A DNA stretch of 50,300 nt from Pseudomonas palmensis (GTDB lineage Bacteria > Pseudomonadota > Gammaproteobacteria > Pseudomonadales > Pseudomonadaceae), in assembly GCF_017848315.1 (NCBI RefSeq), contig NZ_JAFKEC010000038.1:1-50300 (forward strand), in the 5' to 3' direction. The notes beneath the pieces were generated by a model. The model was given only the letters and a program-made list of their open reading frames with translations. It did no database searches and was not told the DNA's origin. Below are positions 31,908-40,504 of the stretch, one piece after another (within the stretch, counting starts at the first letter, position 1; each line of letters opens with the position of its first letter). A program made the translations under genes and the position numbers.

Positions 31908-32073
31908 CCACGCTCAGTGTGCCGGCATGGGGCAGGCAGTGGGCGGAGCTGCAGCTGGACGCCGCATAGGGTTGCTGGCGCAGCAGCTCGACCCGATACG
32001 CCGCTGCCCCGTACACCCCGAGCACGGCAGTGATGGCCAACAGGGCAGCGCACTTTCTGGATTTCAGGGTCAT
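31900..32073 (-). CDS. 57-aa membrane or secreted protein with a C-x4-C pair
   Basis: Unrecognised small protein (starts MTLKSRKCAALLAITAVLGV). A single hydrophobic N-terminal segment (residues 9-25) suggests a signal anchor or a signal peptide. The rest is short and carries CSSAHC near the C-terminus. A perfect GGAGGT site seven bases before the ATG makes translation likely. It runs tail to tail with pobR, overlapping by eight bases, and lies downstream of the LysR gene on the same strand (75 bp away). Function unknown; the cysteine pair could bind metal or form a disulfide. Confidence 0.6.
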   Translation of the reverse strand: MTLKSRKCAALLAITAVLGVYGAAAYRVELLRQQPYAASSCSSAHCLPHAGTLSVVR

Positions 32074-32147
32074 GGCACCAACCTCCTGTATCCCGCACAC
32101 AGATGCTTCTACAAGCATAGGCCAGCATTGCGCCAGGTGCCTGCCGG

Positions 32148-33056
32148 TCAGTCCAGGCCGTGGTCCCAGTGGGGCGGGTCGGTGAAGCGTGCCGCCAGAA
32201 AGTCGAGCATGCTGCGCAGGGTTGCGGGCATGTGCTTGCGCGAGGTGTACACCGCGTTCAGGCCCAGTTCGCGGGGCCTGGCCTCGGGCAGCAGGCGTAC
32301 CAGCGTGCCGCTGCGCAGGGCTTGCCACACCAGGTAGGTGGGCAGCATGGCGATACCGGTGCCGGCCAGGGTGGCGCGCTCCAGGGTCAGGGCCTCGTTG
32401 GCGCTGATATTGCCTTGCACCGGCACCGACACCTGTTCGCCGTCGACCTCGAAATGCCAGAGGCTGTGGCCGAAGTACGAATGGGTCAGGCAGTTGTGCT
32501 GGCTCAGGTCCTGCACCTGGCGCGGTACGGGGTGCTCGCGCAGGTAGGCTGGCGAGGCGCACACCACCGAGCGGCACACACTCAGGCGGCGGGCGATGAG
32601 GTTTGGGTCCAGGTCGTTGCTGACGCGGATGGCCAGGTCGATGCGTTCGTCCACCAGGTTGACCGTGCGGTCGAGCATCTGCAGGTCGACCTTCACCAGC
32701 GGGTAGCGCTTGACGTAGTCCGCTACCGCTTCCACCAGTTGCGCATGCCCGAACGAGGTACTGACGCTGATGCGCAGTTCACCCCGCGGCGCGTCATCCG
32801 GGGCGCCCACTGCAGCGTGCAGGTCGCCCACCAGTTCCAGCATCTGCCGGCAGCGCGGCAGGGTTTCCAGGCCGGCGGCAGTCAGGCTCAGCTTGCGCGT
32901 GGTGCGCTGCATCAGGCGCGCGCCCACCCAGTCTTCAAGTTCGGCCAGGTAACGCGAAACCACAGGGCGCGACAGGTCCAGGTGGTCGGCGGCGGCCGAC
33001 TGGCTGCCCAGGTCGACTACGCTGACGAACACCTTCATTGCGGTGAGACGGTCCAT
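32148..33056 (-). CDS. LysR-family transcriptional regulator
   Basis: A 302-aa LysR regulator of the CrgA/DmlR type. The winged helix is at residues 1-60 (MDRLTAMKVFVSVVDLGSQSAAADHLDLSRPVVSRYL) and a LysR_substrate domain follows. It is divergent from the metallo-beta-lactamase-fold gene at 33162 across 105 bp, and likely controls that gene and the reductase gene after it. The gap holds an imperfect inverted repeat (CATCGCA 33092-33098/TGTGATG 33104-33110) and CAAAC/GTTTG flanks that are candidate sites. Confidence 0.85.
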   Translation of the reverse strand: MDRLTAMKVFVSVVDLGSQSAAADHLDLSRPVVSRYLAELEDWVGARLMQRTTRKLSLTAAGLETLPRCRQMLELVGDLHAAVGAPDDAPRGELRISVSTSFGHAQLVEAVADYVKRYPLVKVDLQMLDRTVNLVDERIDLAIRVSNDLDPNLIARRLSVCRSVVCASPAYLREHPVPRQVQDLSQHNCLTHSYFGHSLWHFEVDGEQVSVPVQGNISANEALTLERATLAGTGIAMLPTYLVWQALRSGTLVRLLPEARPRELGLNAVYTSRKHMPATLRSMLDFLAARFTDPPHWDHGLD

Positions 33057-33161
33057 GATCTGCCCGATTTCAGAAACAAACTATGTTGGAGCATCGCATT
33101 TTTTGTGATGGTTTGTGCAACTAAGCTGTGCCTCATCGATGACTTGAACAGGTATTGCTTG

Positions 33162-34046
33162 ATGGCTGCTTTCTTTTCCCTGCGTCGCCTGCTGCTGGCG
33201 TGTGCCGCTTTCGGTGCGATCACCCAGGCCGTTGCCGGCGACGCACCGCTGAAACTGGACGTGTACAACCCCGGCAGCGAGGCGCTGTTTCCGGTCAGCT
33301 CGGTGATCGTCAGTGGCCAGCACGAGGCGATTCTGGTGGATGCACAGTTCGGCAAGGGCCAGGCCGAGCAGGTGCTGAAGAAGCTTCGCGATAGCGGCAA
33401 GCAACTCACCACCATCTACATCAGCCATGGCGACCCGGACTATTACTTCGGCCTCGACACCCTGACCCGTGCCTACCCCAAGGCCAAGGTGCTGGCGTCG
33501 CAGGCGACGGTCGCGCACATCAAGCAGACCATGGCTGCCAAGCTTGCCTACTGGGGCCCGCAGATGGGGGCCGACAAGCCCGCCCGGCTCGTCGTGCCTG
33601 ACGTGCTGCCCGGCAACGTGCTCACCCTTGAAGGGCAGCGTCTTGAAGTGATCGGCCTGGACGGCCCGCAGCCCGACCGCAGCTTTGTATGGGTCCCGTC
33701 GATCAAGGCGGTGGTCGGCGGGGTAGTGGTGGCCGAGAACCTGCACGTGTGGATGGCCGACACACAGTCGGCGCAGTCGCACAAGGACTGGCTCGCGACC
33801 CTGGCGCGCATCGAGCAGCTGGCGCCGCAGACGGTGGTACCGGGGCATTACCTGGGGCAGAGCAAGGGGTCGCTCGAGGCGGTGCGCTTCACCGCCGATT
33901 ACATCCGCGCCTTCGATGCCGAAACCGCCAGGGCGGCCAACTCGGCCGAGCTGATCGCTGCAATGAAAAAACGTTACCCCGGCCTGGGCGAGGAGAGCTC
34001 GCTGGAGCTCGGCGCCAAGGTCGCCAAGGGCGAAATGAAGTGGTAA
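33162..34046 (+). CDS. Vmh-type MBL-fold metallo-hydrolase, secreted
   Basis: A 294-aa protein with a signal peptide ending near TQAVAGDAPL, so probably periplasmic or exported. It has the metallo-beta-lactamase fold. The canonical metal motif HxHxDH is altered to HGDPDY at residues 89-94, so two of the usual histidines are Asp91 and Tyr94; the later histidine is in VVPGHYLG. This variant is characteristic of the Vmh-like family as I recall it. Substrate unknown. It is 29 bp before a reductase gene on the same strand and divergent from a LysR gene, so likely induced by that regulator. The start was placed at the ATG before the signal peptide. Confidence 0.75.
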   Translation: MAAFFSLRRLLLACAAFGAITQAVAGDAPLKLDVYNPGSEALFPVSSVIVSGQHEAILVDAQFGKGQAEQVLKKLRDSGKQLTTIYISHGDPDYYFGLDTLTRAYPKAKVLASQATVAHIKQTMAAKLAYWGPQMGADKPARLVVPDVLPGNVLTLEGQRLEVIGLDGPQPDRSFVWVPSIKAVVGGVVVAENLHVWMADTQSAQSHKDWLATLARIEQLAPQTVVPGHYLGQSKGSLEAVRFTADYIRAFDAETARAANSAELIAAMKKRYPGLGEESSLELGAKVAKGEMKW

Positions 34047-34075
34047 GTGTCGTTCAATCCTGATCGGAGGTTTCC

Positions 34076-34690
34076 ATGAGCAAGATCGCAATCATCGGTG
34101 CTACCGGACGTGCCGGCAGCCAGTTGCTGGAAGAGGCCCTGCGCCGTGGCCACAGCGTCACCGCCATAGCCCGTGACCCGTCGCGCCTGCAGGGGCGCGA
34201 AGGGGTGAGCACGGTAGCCCTGGACGTGACCCGGGGCGAGGGGCTGGAGCAGGCCGTTGCCGGGCATGACGTGGTGCTCAGCGCCGCGCACTTTGCCACG
34301 GTGCCGGCGCAGGCGATCATCGGGCCGGTCAAAAAGGCCGGGGTCAAGCGCCTGCTGGTGGTGGGCGGGGCGGGCAGCCTGCTGCTGCCGTCAGGGGAGC
34401 GCGTGATCGACGCGCCGGACTTCCCCGAGGCCTACAAGGCCGAGGCGAGCGCAGGTGGCGATTTTCTGCAGGCCTTGCGTCAGGAGCAGCAACTGGACTG
34501 GACCTTCCTGTCGCCGTCGGCGGAGTTCGTCGAAGGCGAGCGCACCGGTAGCTACAGGGTGGGCAAGGATCACCTGCTGGTCGACGCGAAGGGCAGGAGC
34601 TGGATCACCTTTGCCGACTATGCGATTGCGTTGCTCGATGAGGTAGAGAAGCCAGCGCATTCGCGTCAGCGCTTTACTGTGGGGTACTAG
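34076..34690 (+). CDS. NAD(P)-binding oxidoreductase (atypical SDR, YwnB-like)
   Basis: A 204-aa Rossmann-fold protein with the nucleotide motif IAIIGATGRAGSQLLEEAL at the N-terminus. It lacks the classical Tyr-x3-Lys pair of SDRs and fits the NAD(P)H-binding NmrA/YwnB-like group. Substrate unknown. A CGGAGG site precedes the ATG. It is 29 bp after the MBL-fold gene and likely in the same transcript. Its stop TAG forms part of the CTAG target duplication of the MITE-like element that follows, so the insertion abuts the gene without changing the protein end. Confidence 0.8.
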   Translation: MSKIAIIGATGRAGSQLLEEALRRGHSVTAIARDPSRLQGREGVSTVALDVTRGEGLEQAVAGHDVVLSAAHFATVPAQAIIGPVKKAGVKRLLVVGGAGSLLLPSGERVIDAPDFPEAYKAEASAGGDFLQALRQEQQLDWTFLSPSAEFVEGERTGSYRVGKDHLLVDAKGRSWITFADYAIALLDEVEKPAHSRQRFTVGY

Positions 34691-34829
34691 GGGCTGTATG
34701 AAAAGTCTTGAGACGAAGGTCAGGCAAGGCGAAAACAGCCGAGGAAGCGGAGTTTACGGGTTGTAAATGAGCATTCCGAGGCTGTTTTCAACGCAGCATC
34801 ACCGAGTATCAAGGCTTTTCGTACAGAGC
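34691..34829. mobile_element. 139-bp MITE-like element with CTAG target duplication
   Basis: The ends are imperfect 21-bp inverted repeats: GGGCTGTATGAAAAGTCTTGA on the left (34691-34711) and the complement of GCTCTGTACGAAAAGCCTTGA on the right, 17 of 21 matching. CTAG flanks both sides (34687-34690 and 34830-34833). Four-base YTAR/CTAG target sites are typical of the IS5 group. An inner inverted repeat (AAAACAGCC/GGCTGTTTT) is present and no ORF. This is a non-autonomous element; a parent IS is not in the window. Confidence 0.7.
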
Positions 34830-34839
34830 CTAGAAAGCA

Positions 34840-34891
34840 TTCGCCGGCAAGGCCGGCTCCTACAGGTATAGGAGCCGGCCTTGCCGGCGAA
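34840..34891. repeat. REP inverted pair after the MITE-like element
   Basis: TTCGCCGGCAAGGCCGGCTC-type arms face each other closely, with only a few bases between them (about 34840-34864 and 34867-34891). The pair lies in the convergent gap before a LysR gene. Confidence 0.88.
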
Positions 34892-34895
34892 TGCA

Positions 34896-35762
34896 TCAAC
34901 GCGGTGCCCCTGCCTGCCCGCCCAACCACTCCAGCAAGGCCATCAACCCCGGCGCCGCCGCCTGCGCGGGCCGCACCAGGTAATAGCCCTTGCCGGTCTT
35001 GACCCGCAGGTCGAACGGCATCACCAGCCGTCCGCTGGCCAGGTCATCGCCGATCAACGCCCAATCCCCTATCGCCACCCCGGTGCCCTGGGACGCCATC
35101 GACATGGCCATGTCCAACGTTTCGAAATGCTGGCGCCGGCCTTGCCTGGGCAGTTGCACGCCGGCTGCGCCAAGCCAGGTCGCCCAGTCCTTCTCGTCCC
35201 GCGCCGGGTGCAGCAGCATGTGCTGCTGCAGATCATCCAGCGTGCACAACGGCAACTGCGGCGCGCACACCGGTGTCAGTTGTTCATCGAACAGCTTCAG
35301 TACCTGCAGGGCCGGATCAGGCTCGGCGCCATACACCACCGCCGCATCGAACGCTTCCCGGCGAAAATCCACCCCGTGCTGCACCGTGGTGGTCAGCTCC
35401 ACCGGTACTTCGGGGTGCAGCGCCTGCCATTCCATCAGGCGCGGCAGCAACCAGCGCATCACGCAGGTCGGCGCCTTCAGTTGCAGGGTGGTGCGCTGCG
35501 CGCCCACCTGCTGCACGCCTTCCTCGATCAGCCCGAATACCTGCTGCACCCGCGGCAGCCAGTCCTGGCCCTCGCGGGTCAGGCTCAGGCCGCGTGCCTG
35601 GCGCACGAACAGCGCGTAGCCCAGGTGTGCTTCCAGGCCGGCGATCTGGCGGCTCACCGCGCCCTGGGTCAGGTGCAGTTGCTGCGCCGCACGGGTGAAG
35701 TTGCAGCATTGCGCAGTGATCAGGAAGGTGTGCAGGGCAGGCAAGGGAGGCAGGCGTTTCAT
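34896..35762 (-). CDS. LysR-family regulator, GcvA-like
   Basis: A 288-aa LysR regulator. The start MKRLPPLPALHTFLITAQCCNFTRAAQQLHLTQGAVSRQI is typical of the GcvA/AmpR branch; a substrate-binding domain follows. It is divergent from the ThDP-dependent decarboxylase gene at 35876 (113-bp gap) and is the likely regulator of it and the aldehyde dehydrogenase. Effector unknown. Confidence 0.85.
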   Translation of the reverse strand: MKRLPPLPALHTFLITAQCCNFTRAAQQLHLTQGAVSRQIAGLEAHLGYALFVRQARGLSLTREGQDWLPRVQQVFGLIEEGVQQVGAQRTTLQLKAPTCVMRWLLPRLMEWQALHPEVPVELTTTVQHGVDFRREAFDAAVVYGAEPDPALQVLKLFDEQLTPVCAPQLPLCTLDDLQQHMLLHPARDEKDWATWLGAAGVQLPRQGRRQHFETLDMAMSMASQGTGVAIGDWALIGDDLASGRLVMPFDLRVKTGKGYYLVRPAQAAAPGLMALLEWLGGQAGAPR

Positions 35763-35875
35763 CGGGGTAAGCCATGATCTGTAGACATAGCTAGTATGAG
35801 GATTTTTGCATTGTGCTGGTAGCGCCTGGCGGGTCCAATCAGACCTTGTTCCAGAATGATTCCAGGCAGACCACC

Positions 35876-37516
35876 ATGGCGACTTGCGGCGAAGTATTGG
35901 TAAAACTCCTCGAAAACTATGGCGTCGACCATGTTTTCGGCATTCCCGGCGTGCACACGGTCGAGCTGTACCGCGGCCTTGCCGGCTCGACCATCCGTCA
36001 TATCACCCCGCGCCACGAGCAAGGCGCAGGCTTCATGGCTGACGGCTTTGCCCGTACCCGTGGCAAGCCTGGGGTGTGCTTCATCATCACCGGCCCGGGC
36101 ATGACCAACATCACCACCGCCATGGGCCAGGCCTATGCCGACTCGATCCCGATGCTGGTGATCTCCAGCGTGCAGTCGCGCAATGCCCTGGGCGGCGGTC
36201 GCGGCAAGCTGCACGAGCTGCCCAACCAGGGCGCGCTGGTCAGCGGTGTGGCGGCGTTCTCGCACACACTGATGAGCGCCGATGACCTGCCGGCCGTGCT
36301 GGCCCGCGCCTTTGCGGTATTCGAGGGCGCGCGCCCGCGCCCGGTGCATATCGAGATCCCGCTGGACGTGCTGGTCGAAGACGCCGATCACCTGCTTGGC
36401 TGCGAGCCGGTACACATCGCCCGCGCCGGTGCCGCGCCAGGGCCGGTGGCGAGCATGGCGGCGCTGCTGGCCGCTGCCCGCCGCCCGTTGATCCTGGCCG
36501 GTGGCGGTGCCATCGACGCAGGCCCCGCACTCGCCCGGTTGGCCGAGCACCTGCAGGCGCCCGTTGCACTCACCATCAATGCCAAGGGCGTGCTGGCCTC
36601 CGGGCACCCGCTGCTGATCGGCTCCACCCAGTCGCTGGTGGCGACCCGTGCACTGGTGCGCGAGGCCGACGTGGTGCTGGCGATCGGCACCGAGCTGGCC
36701 GAAACCGACTATGACGTCACCTTCAAGGGCGGCTTCGAGATCCCCGGCGCCCTGCTGCGCATCGACATCGACCCGGACCAGTGCGTGCGCAACTGCCCGC
36801 CCAGGGTGGCACTGGTAGCCGATGCAGAGCAGGCGGCGCAGGCCCTGTTGCTGGCCCTGGCCGAGCAGCCGGCGCCACCGCGCGAAGGCGAGTGGGGCGC
36901 GGCGCGGGCAGCGCGCCTGCGCGATACCCTGGCCAGCGAATGGGATGCGGCCACGCGGGCGCAGACGCTGTTCCTCGACAGCGTGCTGCAGACGTTGCCC
37001 GATGCCGTGCTGGTCGGTGATTCGACCCAGCCGGTGTACACCGGCAACCTGACCCTGGACCTCGACCAGCCGCGCCGCTGGTTCAACGCCTCGACCGGCT
37101 ACGGCACCCTCGGCTACGCCTTGCCGGCGGCCATGGGCGCGTGGCTGGGCAGTGCGGAGCAGGCGGATCGACGCTTGCCTGCGGTGTGCCTGATCGGCGA
37201 CGGCGGCTTGCAGTTCACCCTGCCGGAGCTGGCCAGTGCGGTGGAGGCTCAGGTGCCGCTGATCGTGTTGCTGTGGAACAACCAGGGGTACGAGGAGATC
37301 AAGAAGTACATGCTCAACCGCGCCATCGAACCGGTGGGCGTGGATATCCACACCCCCGATTTCATTGGCGTGGCCAAGGCCCTCGGTTGCGCCGCCGAAG
37401 CGGCGAGCGGGGTGGCGCAACTGCGCGAGGCGTTGTTGCGTGCCCGCCAACGCAGTGGCCCGAGCCTGATCGAGGTCGACCAGGCAGCGTGGATGCAGGC
37501 GGTGCAACCATGCTGA
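35876..37516 (+). CDS. ThDP-dependent 2-oxoacid decarboxylase (acetolactate synthase-like, AruI-like)
   Basis: A 546-aa enzyme of the acetolactate synthase/decarboxylase superfamily. The three domains are in order: pyrimidine-binding (residues 1-170; activating glutamate Glu48 in TPRHEQGAGFMADG), central (about 190-320) and PP-binding with motif GDGGLQFTLPELAS...LLWNN. The closest named activity I can suggest is 5-guanidino-2-oxopentanoate decarboxylase (AruI) of the arginine transaminase pathway, since the next gene is an aldehyde dehydrogenase that could oxidise the resulting aldehyde. No aminotransferase is adjacent, so the substrate is open. I chose the ATG at 35876 (MATCGEVLVKLL). It overlaps the next gene by seven bases. 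Confidence 0.72.
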   Translation: MATCGEVLVKLLENYGVDHVFGIPGVHTVELYRGLAGSTIRHITPRHEQGAGFMADGFARTRGKPGVCFIITGPGMTNITTAMGQAYADSIPMLVISSVQSRNALGGGRGKLHELPNQGALVSGVAAFSHTLMSADDLPAVLARAFAVFEGARPRPVHIEIPLDVLVEDADHLLGCEPVHIARAGAAPGPVASMAALLAAARRPLILAGGGAIDAGPALARLAEHLQAPVALTINAKGVLASGHPLLIGSTQSLVATRALVREADVVLAIGTELAETDYDVTFKGGFEIPGALLRIDIDPDQCVRNCPPRVALVADAEQAAQALLLALAEQPAPPREGEWGAARAARLRDTLASEWDAATRAQTLFLDSVLQTLPDAVLVGDSTQPVYTGNLTLDLDQPRRWFNASTGYGTLGYALPAAMGAWLGSAEQADRRLPAVCLIGDGGLQFTLPELASAVEAQVPLIVLLWNNQGYEEIKKYMLNRAIEPVGVDIHTPDFIGVAKALGCAAEAASGVAQLREALLRARQRSGPSLIEVDQAAWMQAVQPC

Positions 37517-38946
37517 ACCTGCCCGGTATCTACATCGAGGGCGCGTGGCATCACGGCGCGCAGCCGCTCACGGTCATCAATCCGAGCACCGGGCAGTCCC
37601 TGGCCGAGGTGGCCGGGGGCGATGGCGATGCAGTGGCCTGTGCCGCCACGGCGGCGCAGGCCGCTTTTGCCGGCTGGTCGCGCACCACCGGGGCGCACCG
37701 TGGCGAGCTGCTGCACAGGATCGCGCGGGGTGTGGAGGCCCGCCGCGAGCGGCTGATCGATCTGCAATCGCGCAACAACGGCAAGCCCCTGGCCGAGTCG
37801 GCGATGGACGTCGACGATGTGGTGGCGACGTTCGAGTACTACGCGGGCCTGGCGCAGGCGCTTGACAGGCAGCAGGACCAGCCGCTGGCCTTGCCCAGCG
37901 AGGATTTCAGCGCCCGCCTGCGTCGCGAGCCGTGCGGTGTGGTCGGCCTGATCGTGCCGTGGAACTTCCCGATGGTGACCACCGCCTGGAAGCTGGCCCC
38001 GGCGTTGGCGGCAGGGTGCTGCGTGGTGCTCAAGCCGTCGGAGGTCACGCCCCTGGCCGAGCTGGAACTGGCCCGGATCATCGCCGAATGCGGCCTGCCG
38101 GATGGGGTGTTCAATCTGGTGTGCGGCACCGGGCTGGCGGTGGGGGCGCCGCTGACGAGCGACCCGCGTATCGCCAAGGTGTCGTTCACCGGCAGCAATG
38201 CGGTCGGCGTGCAGGTGATGCAGCGCGCGGCCGAGACGGTCAAGGGGGTGAGCCTGGAGCTGGGCGGCAAGTCGTCATTGCTGGTGCTGGAGTCGGCCGA
38301 GCTGGAGCTTGCGCTCGAGCTGGCCTGCGCCGGCGGCTTCTTCAATGCCGGGCAGATGTGCTCGGCCACCAGCCGCGTGCTGGTGGCCGATGCGCTGTAC
38401 GACGCCTTTGTCGACGGGGTGAAGGCACGGGCTGCGGCGATCCGGGTGGGTGACCCATTTGCCGGCGACAGCGACATGGGGCCGCTGGTCAACCAGGCCC
38501 AGTACCAGCGCGTGCTGGGGCACATCGAGCGTGGCGTGCACAGCGGCGCGCGCTTGCTGTGCGGTGGCAAGCCGCTCGAACACGCTGCTGGGTACTTCAT
38601 CGAGCCCACGGTGTTTGCCGAGGTACCGCTGGACAGTGCGCTGTGGCGCGAGGAAATCTTCGGCCCGGTGCTGTGCGTGCGTCGGGTGGCCAGCGAAGCC
38701 GAAGCGGTGGCGTTGGCCAACGACAGCGAGTTCGGGCTGGTGGCCAGCGTGGTAGGTGCAGACCCGGCGGCCGCCGAACGGGTGGCCGACCAACTGCAGG
38801 CCGGGCTGGTGTGGATCAACGCACCGCAGGTGATCTTCCCGCAGGCAGCGTGGGGTGGCTACAAGCAGAGCAGCCTGGGGCGCGAGCTGGGGCCCTGGGG
38901 GCTGGCGGCTTTTCAGGAGGTCAAGCATGTGGTGAGGGCGGTGTAG
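37510..38946 (+). CDS. NAD(P)-dependent aldehyde dehydrogenase
   Basis: A 478-aa aldehyde dehydrogenase of the betaine-aldehyde/aminobutyraldehyde type. Catalytic residues are Cys284 (FFNAGQMCSATS), Glu250 (LELGGKSS), Asn152 (VPWNFPM) and Lys175 (VLKPSE). The glutamate motif has Ser in place of the usual Pro (GGKSS for GGKSP). It likely oxidises the aldehyde made by the decarboxylase encoded just upstream, with which it is translationally coupled (overlap seven bases). If that enzyme is AruI-like, the substrate would be 4-guanidinobutyraldehyde. A REP pair follows the stop. Confidence 0.82.
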   Translation: MLNLPGIYIEGAWHHGAQPLTVINPSTGQSLAEVAGGDGDAVACAATAAQAAFAGWSRTTGAHRGELLHRIARGVEARRERLIDLQSRNNGKPLAESAMDVDDVVATFEYYAGLAQALDRQQDQPLALPSEDFSARLRREPCGVVGLIVPWNFPMVTTAWKLAPALAAGCCVVLKPSEVTPLAELELARIIAECGLPDGVFNLVCGTGLAVGAPLTSDPRIAKVSFTGSNAVGVQVMQRAAETVKGVSLELGGKSSLLVLESAELELALELACAGGFFNAGQMCSATSRVLVADALYDAFVDGVKARAAAIRVGDPFAGDSDMGPLVNQAQYQRVLGHIERGVHSGARLLCGGKPLEHAAGYFIEPTVFAEVPLDSALWREEIFGPVLCVRRVASEAEAVALANDSEFGLVASVVGADPAAAERVADQLQAGLVWINAPQVIFPQAAWGGYKQSSLGRELGPWGLAAFQEVKHVVRAV

Positions 38947-38951
38947 CGTTC

Positions 38952-39018
38952 TTCGCCGGCAAGGCCGGATCCTACAGGCGACCGCGTACTGCCTGTAGGA
39001 GCCGGCCTTGCCGGCGAA
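38952..39018. repeat. REP inverted pair after the aldehyde dehydrogenase gene
   Basis: TTCGCCGGCAAGGCCGGATC-type arm (from 38952) and its mirror image ending at 39018, with one mismatch (GATCC for GCTCC), in the convergent gap before the AraC gene. Confidence 0.88.
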
Positions 39019-39024
39019 AGCGAT

Positions 39025-39951
39025 CTAGAGCGCGCTACGCAACCTTGCCATGTCCCGCAGCGGTGGCGCGCCATACAGCCGGCTGTACTCGCGGCTGAAC
39101 TGCGACGGGCTCTCATAGCCCACCCGATACCCCGCCACCGACGCCTCCAACCCATCGTTGAGCATCAGCCGCCGCGCTTCCTGCAAGCGCAGTTGCTTCT
39201 GATACTGCAACGGGCTCATCGAGGTCACCGCCTTGAACCGGTGGTGCAGGGTCGAGGCACTCAGGTTTACCTCCCGTGCCAGGTCGTCGATGCGCAGCGG
39301 GCGCTGAAAATGATCATTGAGCCACTGGATGGCCTGGCACACGCGGTGGGTCTGGGTGTTGGCCATGGCGATCTCGTACAGCCGCGCACCCTGCTGCCCA
39401 CGCAGCAGCCGATAGAGAATCTCGCGACGGATCAGCGGCGCCAGCACGGCAATGTCCTTGGGCGTATCCAGCAGGCGGATCAGACGCAGCAATGCATCGA
39501 GCATCTGGGTGTCCAGGCGTTCGATGAACACCCCCCGCGACGACGGCTGCGACGGCACGCCCATCGGCCCGGCCTCGGCGATCAGGCTGTTGATCTCGGC
39601 CGGGTCGATGTCCAGGCGAATGCCCAGGCTGGGGTTCTGCGGGCTGGCCTCCAGCAGTGCACCGCTGATCGGCATCGCCACCGACACCACCATGTAGTGC
39701 AGCGGGTCGTACACATAGGTCTCGTCGCCCAGGCAGATCTCCTTGCGGCCCTGGGCCAGGATGCACAGCGCCGGCTGCGCCAGGGTCGGCATCGAGCGGG
39801 TGCTCTGCTCGTAGCGGCTCAGGTGCAGGTCGGCGATGGCCGAAGGCACCGTGCCGCTGGGGCAGTGGCGAACGACCAGCCCGGCCAGTTCCTGGCGCAG
39901 AAGCTCCAGGGCCGGGTCCAGCAACGGTGGGGTGGGGTCTGGGGCTGACAT
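39025..39951 (-). CDS. AraC-family transcriptional regulator
   Basis: A 308-aa regulator. It has an N-terminal AraC_N domain (ESTRSMPTLAQPALCILAQGRKEICLGDETYVYDPLHYMVV is the core; the segment spans about residues 50-190) and a C-terminal helix-turn-helix pair (residues about 205-305; RIDDLAREVNLSASTLHHRFKAVTSMSPLQYQKQLRLQEARRLM in part). I chose the ATG at 39951, preceded by GAGGA. The target is unknown; it is divergent from the ABM-domain gene at 40156 (204-bp gap), which may be controlled by it. Confidence 0.82.
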   Translation of the reverse strand: MSAPDPTPPLLDPALELLRQELAGLVVRHCPSGTVPSAIADLHLSRYEQSTRSMPTLAQPALCILAQGRKEICLGDETYVYDPLHYMVVSVAMPISGALLEASPQNPSLGIRLDIDPAEINSLIAEAGPMGVPSQPSSRGVFIERLDTQMLDALLRLIRLLDTPKDIAVLAPLIRREILYRLLRGQQGARLYEIAMANTQTHRVCQAIQWLNDHFQRPLRIDDLAREVNLSASTLHHRFKAVTSMSPLQYQKQLRLQEARRLMLNDGLEASVAGYRVGYESPSQFSREYSRLYGAPPLRDMARLRSAL

Positions 39952-40155
39952 GTGCGGGTTCCTCTGCCGATGGGCGCAGCATAGGTTCGCGCACGCCGGG
40001 GCGCTAGCCGAATGCTGCGCGGTTCTTGCCTGATCCTGCGACGGGTGCAGAATCAGGCAAGCCGTCGACAGGAATCGCCTAACGCCGCGCGTGGCCTGGG
40101 CCGTAGCCTTGGCAGCCTGGGTTTTCTTCCCTGGCCGCTTCAAGGAGCACCGCAC

Positions 40156-40464
40156 ATGACGTCATCACAACCGGTCAGCCATCTTTCCTTCGTGCGCGCC
40201 AGCGTCGGCCGTTCGGCCGAGCTGGGCGTGCGCCTGCAGCAACTGCTCGAACCGTCGCGGCAAACCCCGGGGTGTCTGCATTTCAGCGTGCAGCGTTCCA
40301 CCTGCGATGCCGACCTGTGGTTGCTCAACGGAGTGTGGGCCGATACTTCGGCGCTGCACGACTACTTTGCCTCGCCCAGCCTGCAGCTGTTTGGTGAACT
40401 GGTGCAGGCGCGGGTGGTGCACAGCCTCGACCTGCAGACGTTCACCGAGCAGCCGGCGAGTTAG
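40156..40464 (+). CDS. Antibiotic biosynthesis monooxygenase (ABM)-like domain protein
   Basis: A 102-aa ferredoxin-like-fold protein. SFVRASVGRSAELGVRLQQLLEPSRQTPGCLHFSVQRS is the core, typical of ABM/YgiN-type quinol or heme-related oxygenases, which act as dimers. The substrate is unknown. AAGGAG eight bases before the ATG at 40156 sets the start. It is divergent from an AraC gene and 40 bp before a small hypothetical gene on the same strand. Confidence 0.7.
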   Translation: MTSSQPVSHLSFVRASVGRSAELGVRLQQLLEPSRQTPGCLHFSVQRSTCDADLWLLNGVWADTSALHDYFASPSLQLFGELVQARVVHSLDLQTFTEQPAS

Positions 40465-40504
40465 AATGGCGCCTTTCCGGCAACCGATGTGGATGTGAGA
40501 GGCA

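Noticed and set aside
32160..33161. Upstream extension of the MBL-fold frame to 628 aa
   Set aside because: It is the antisense of the LysR gene; the signal peptide begins at the ATG at 33162.
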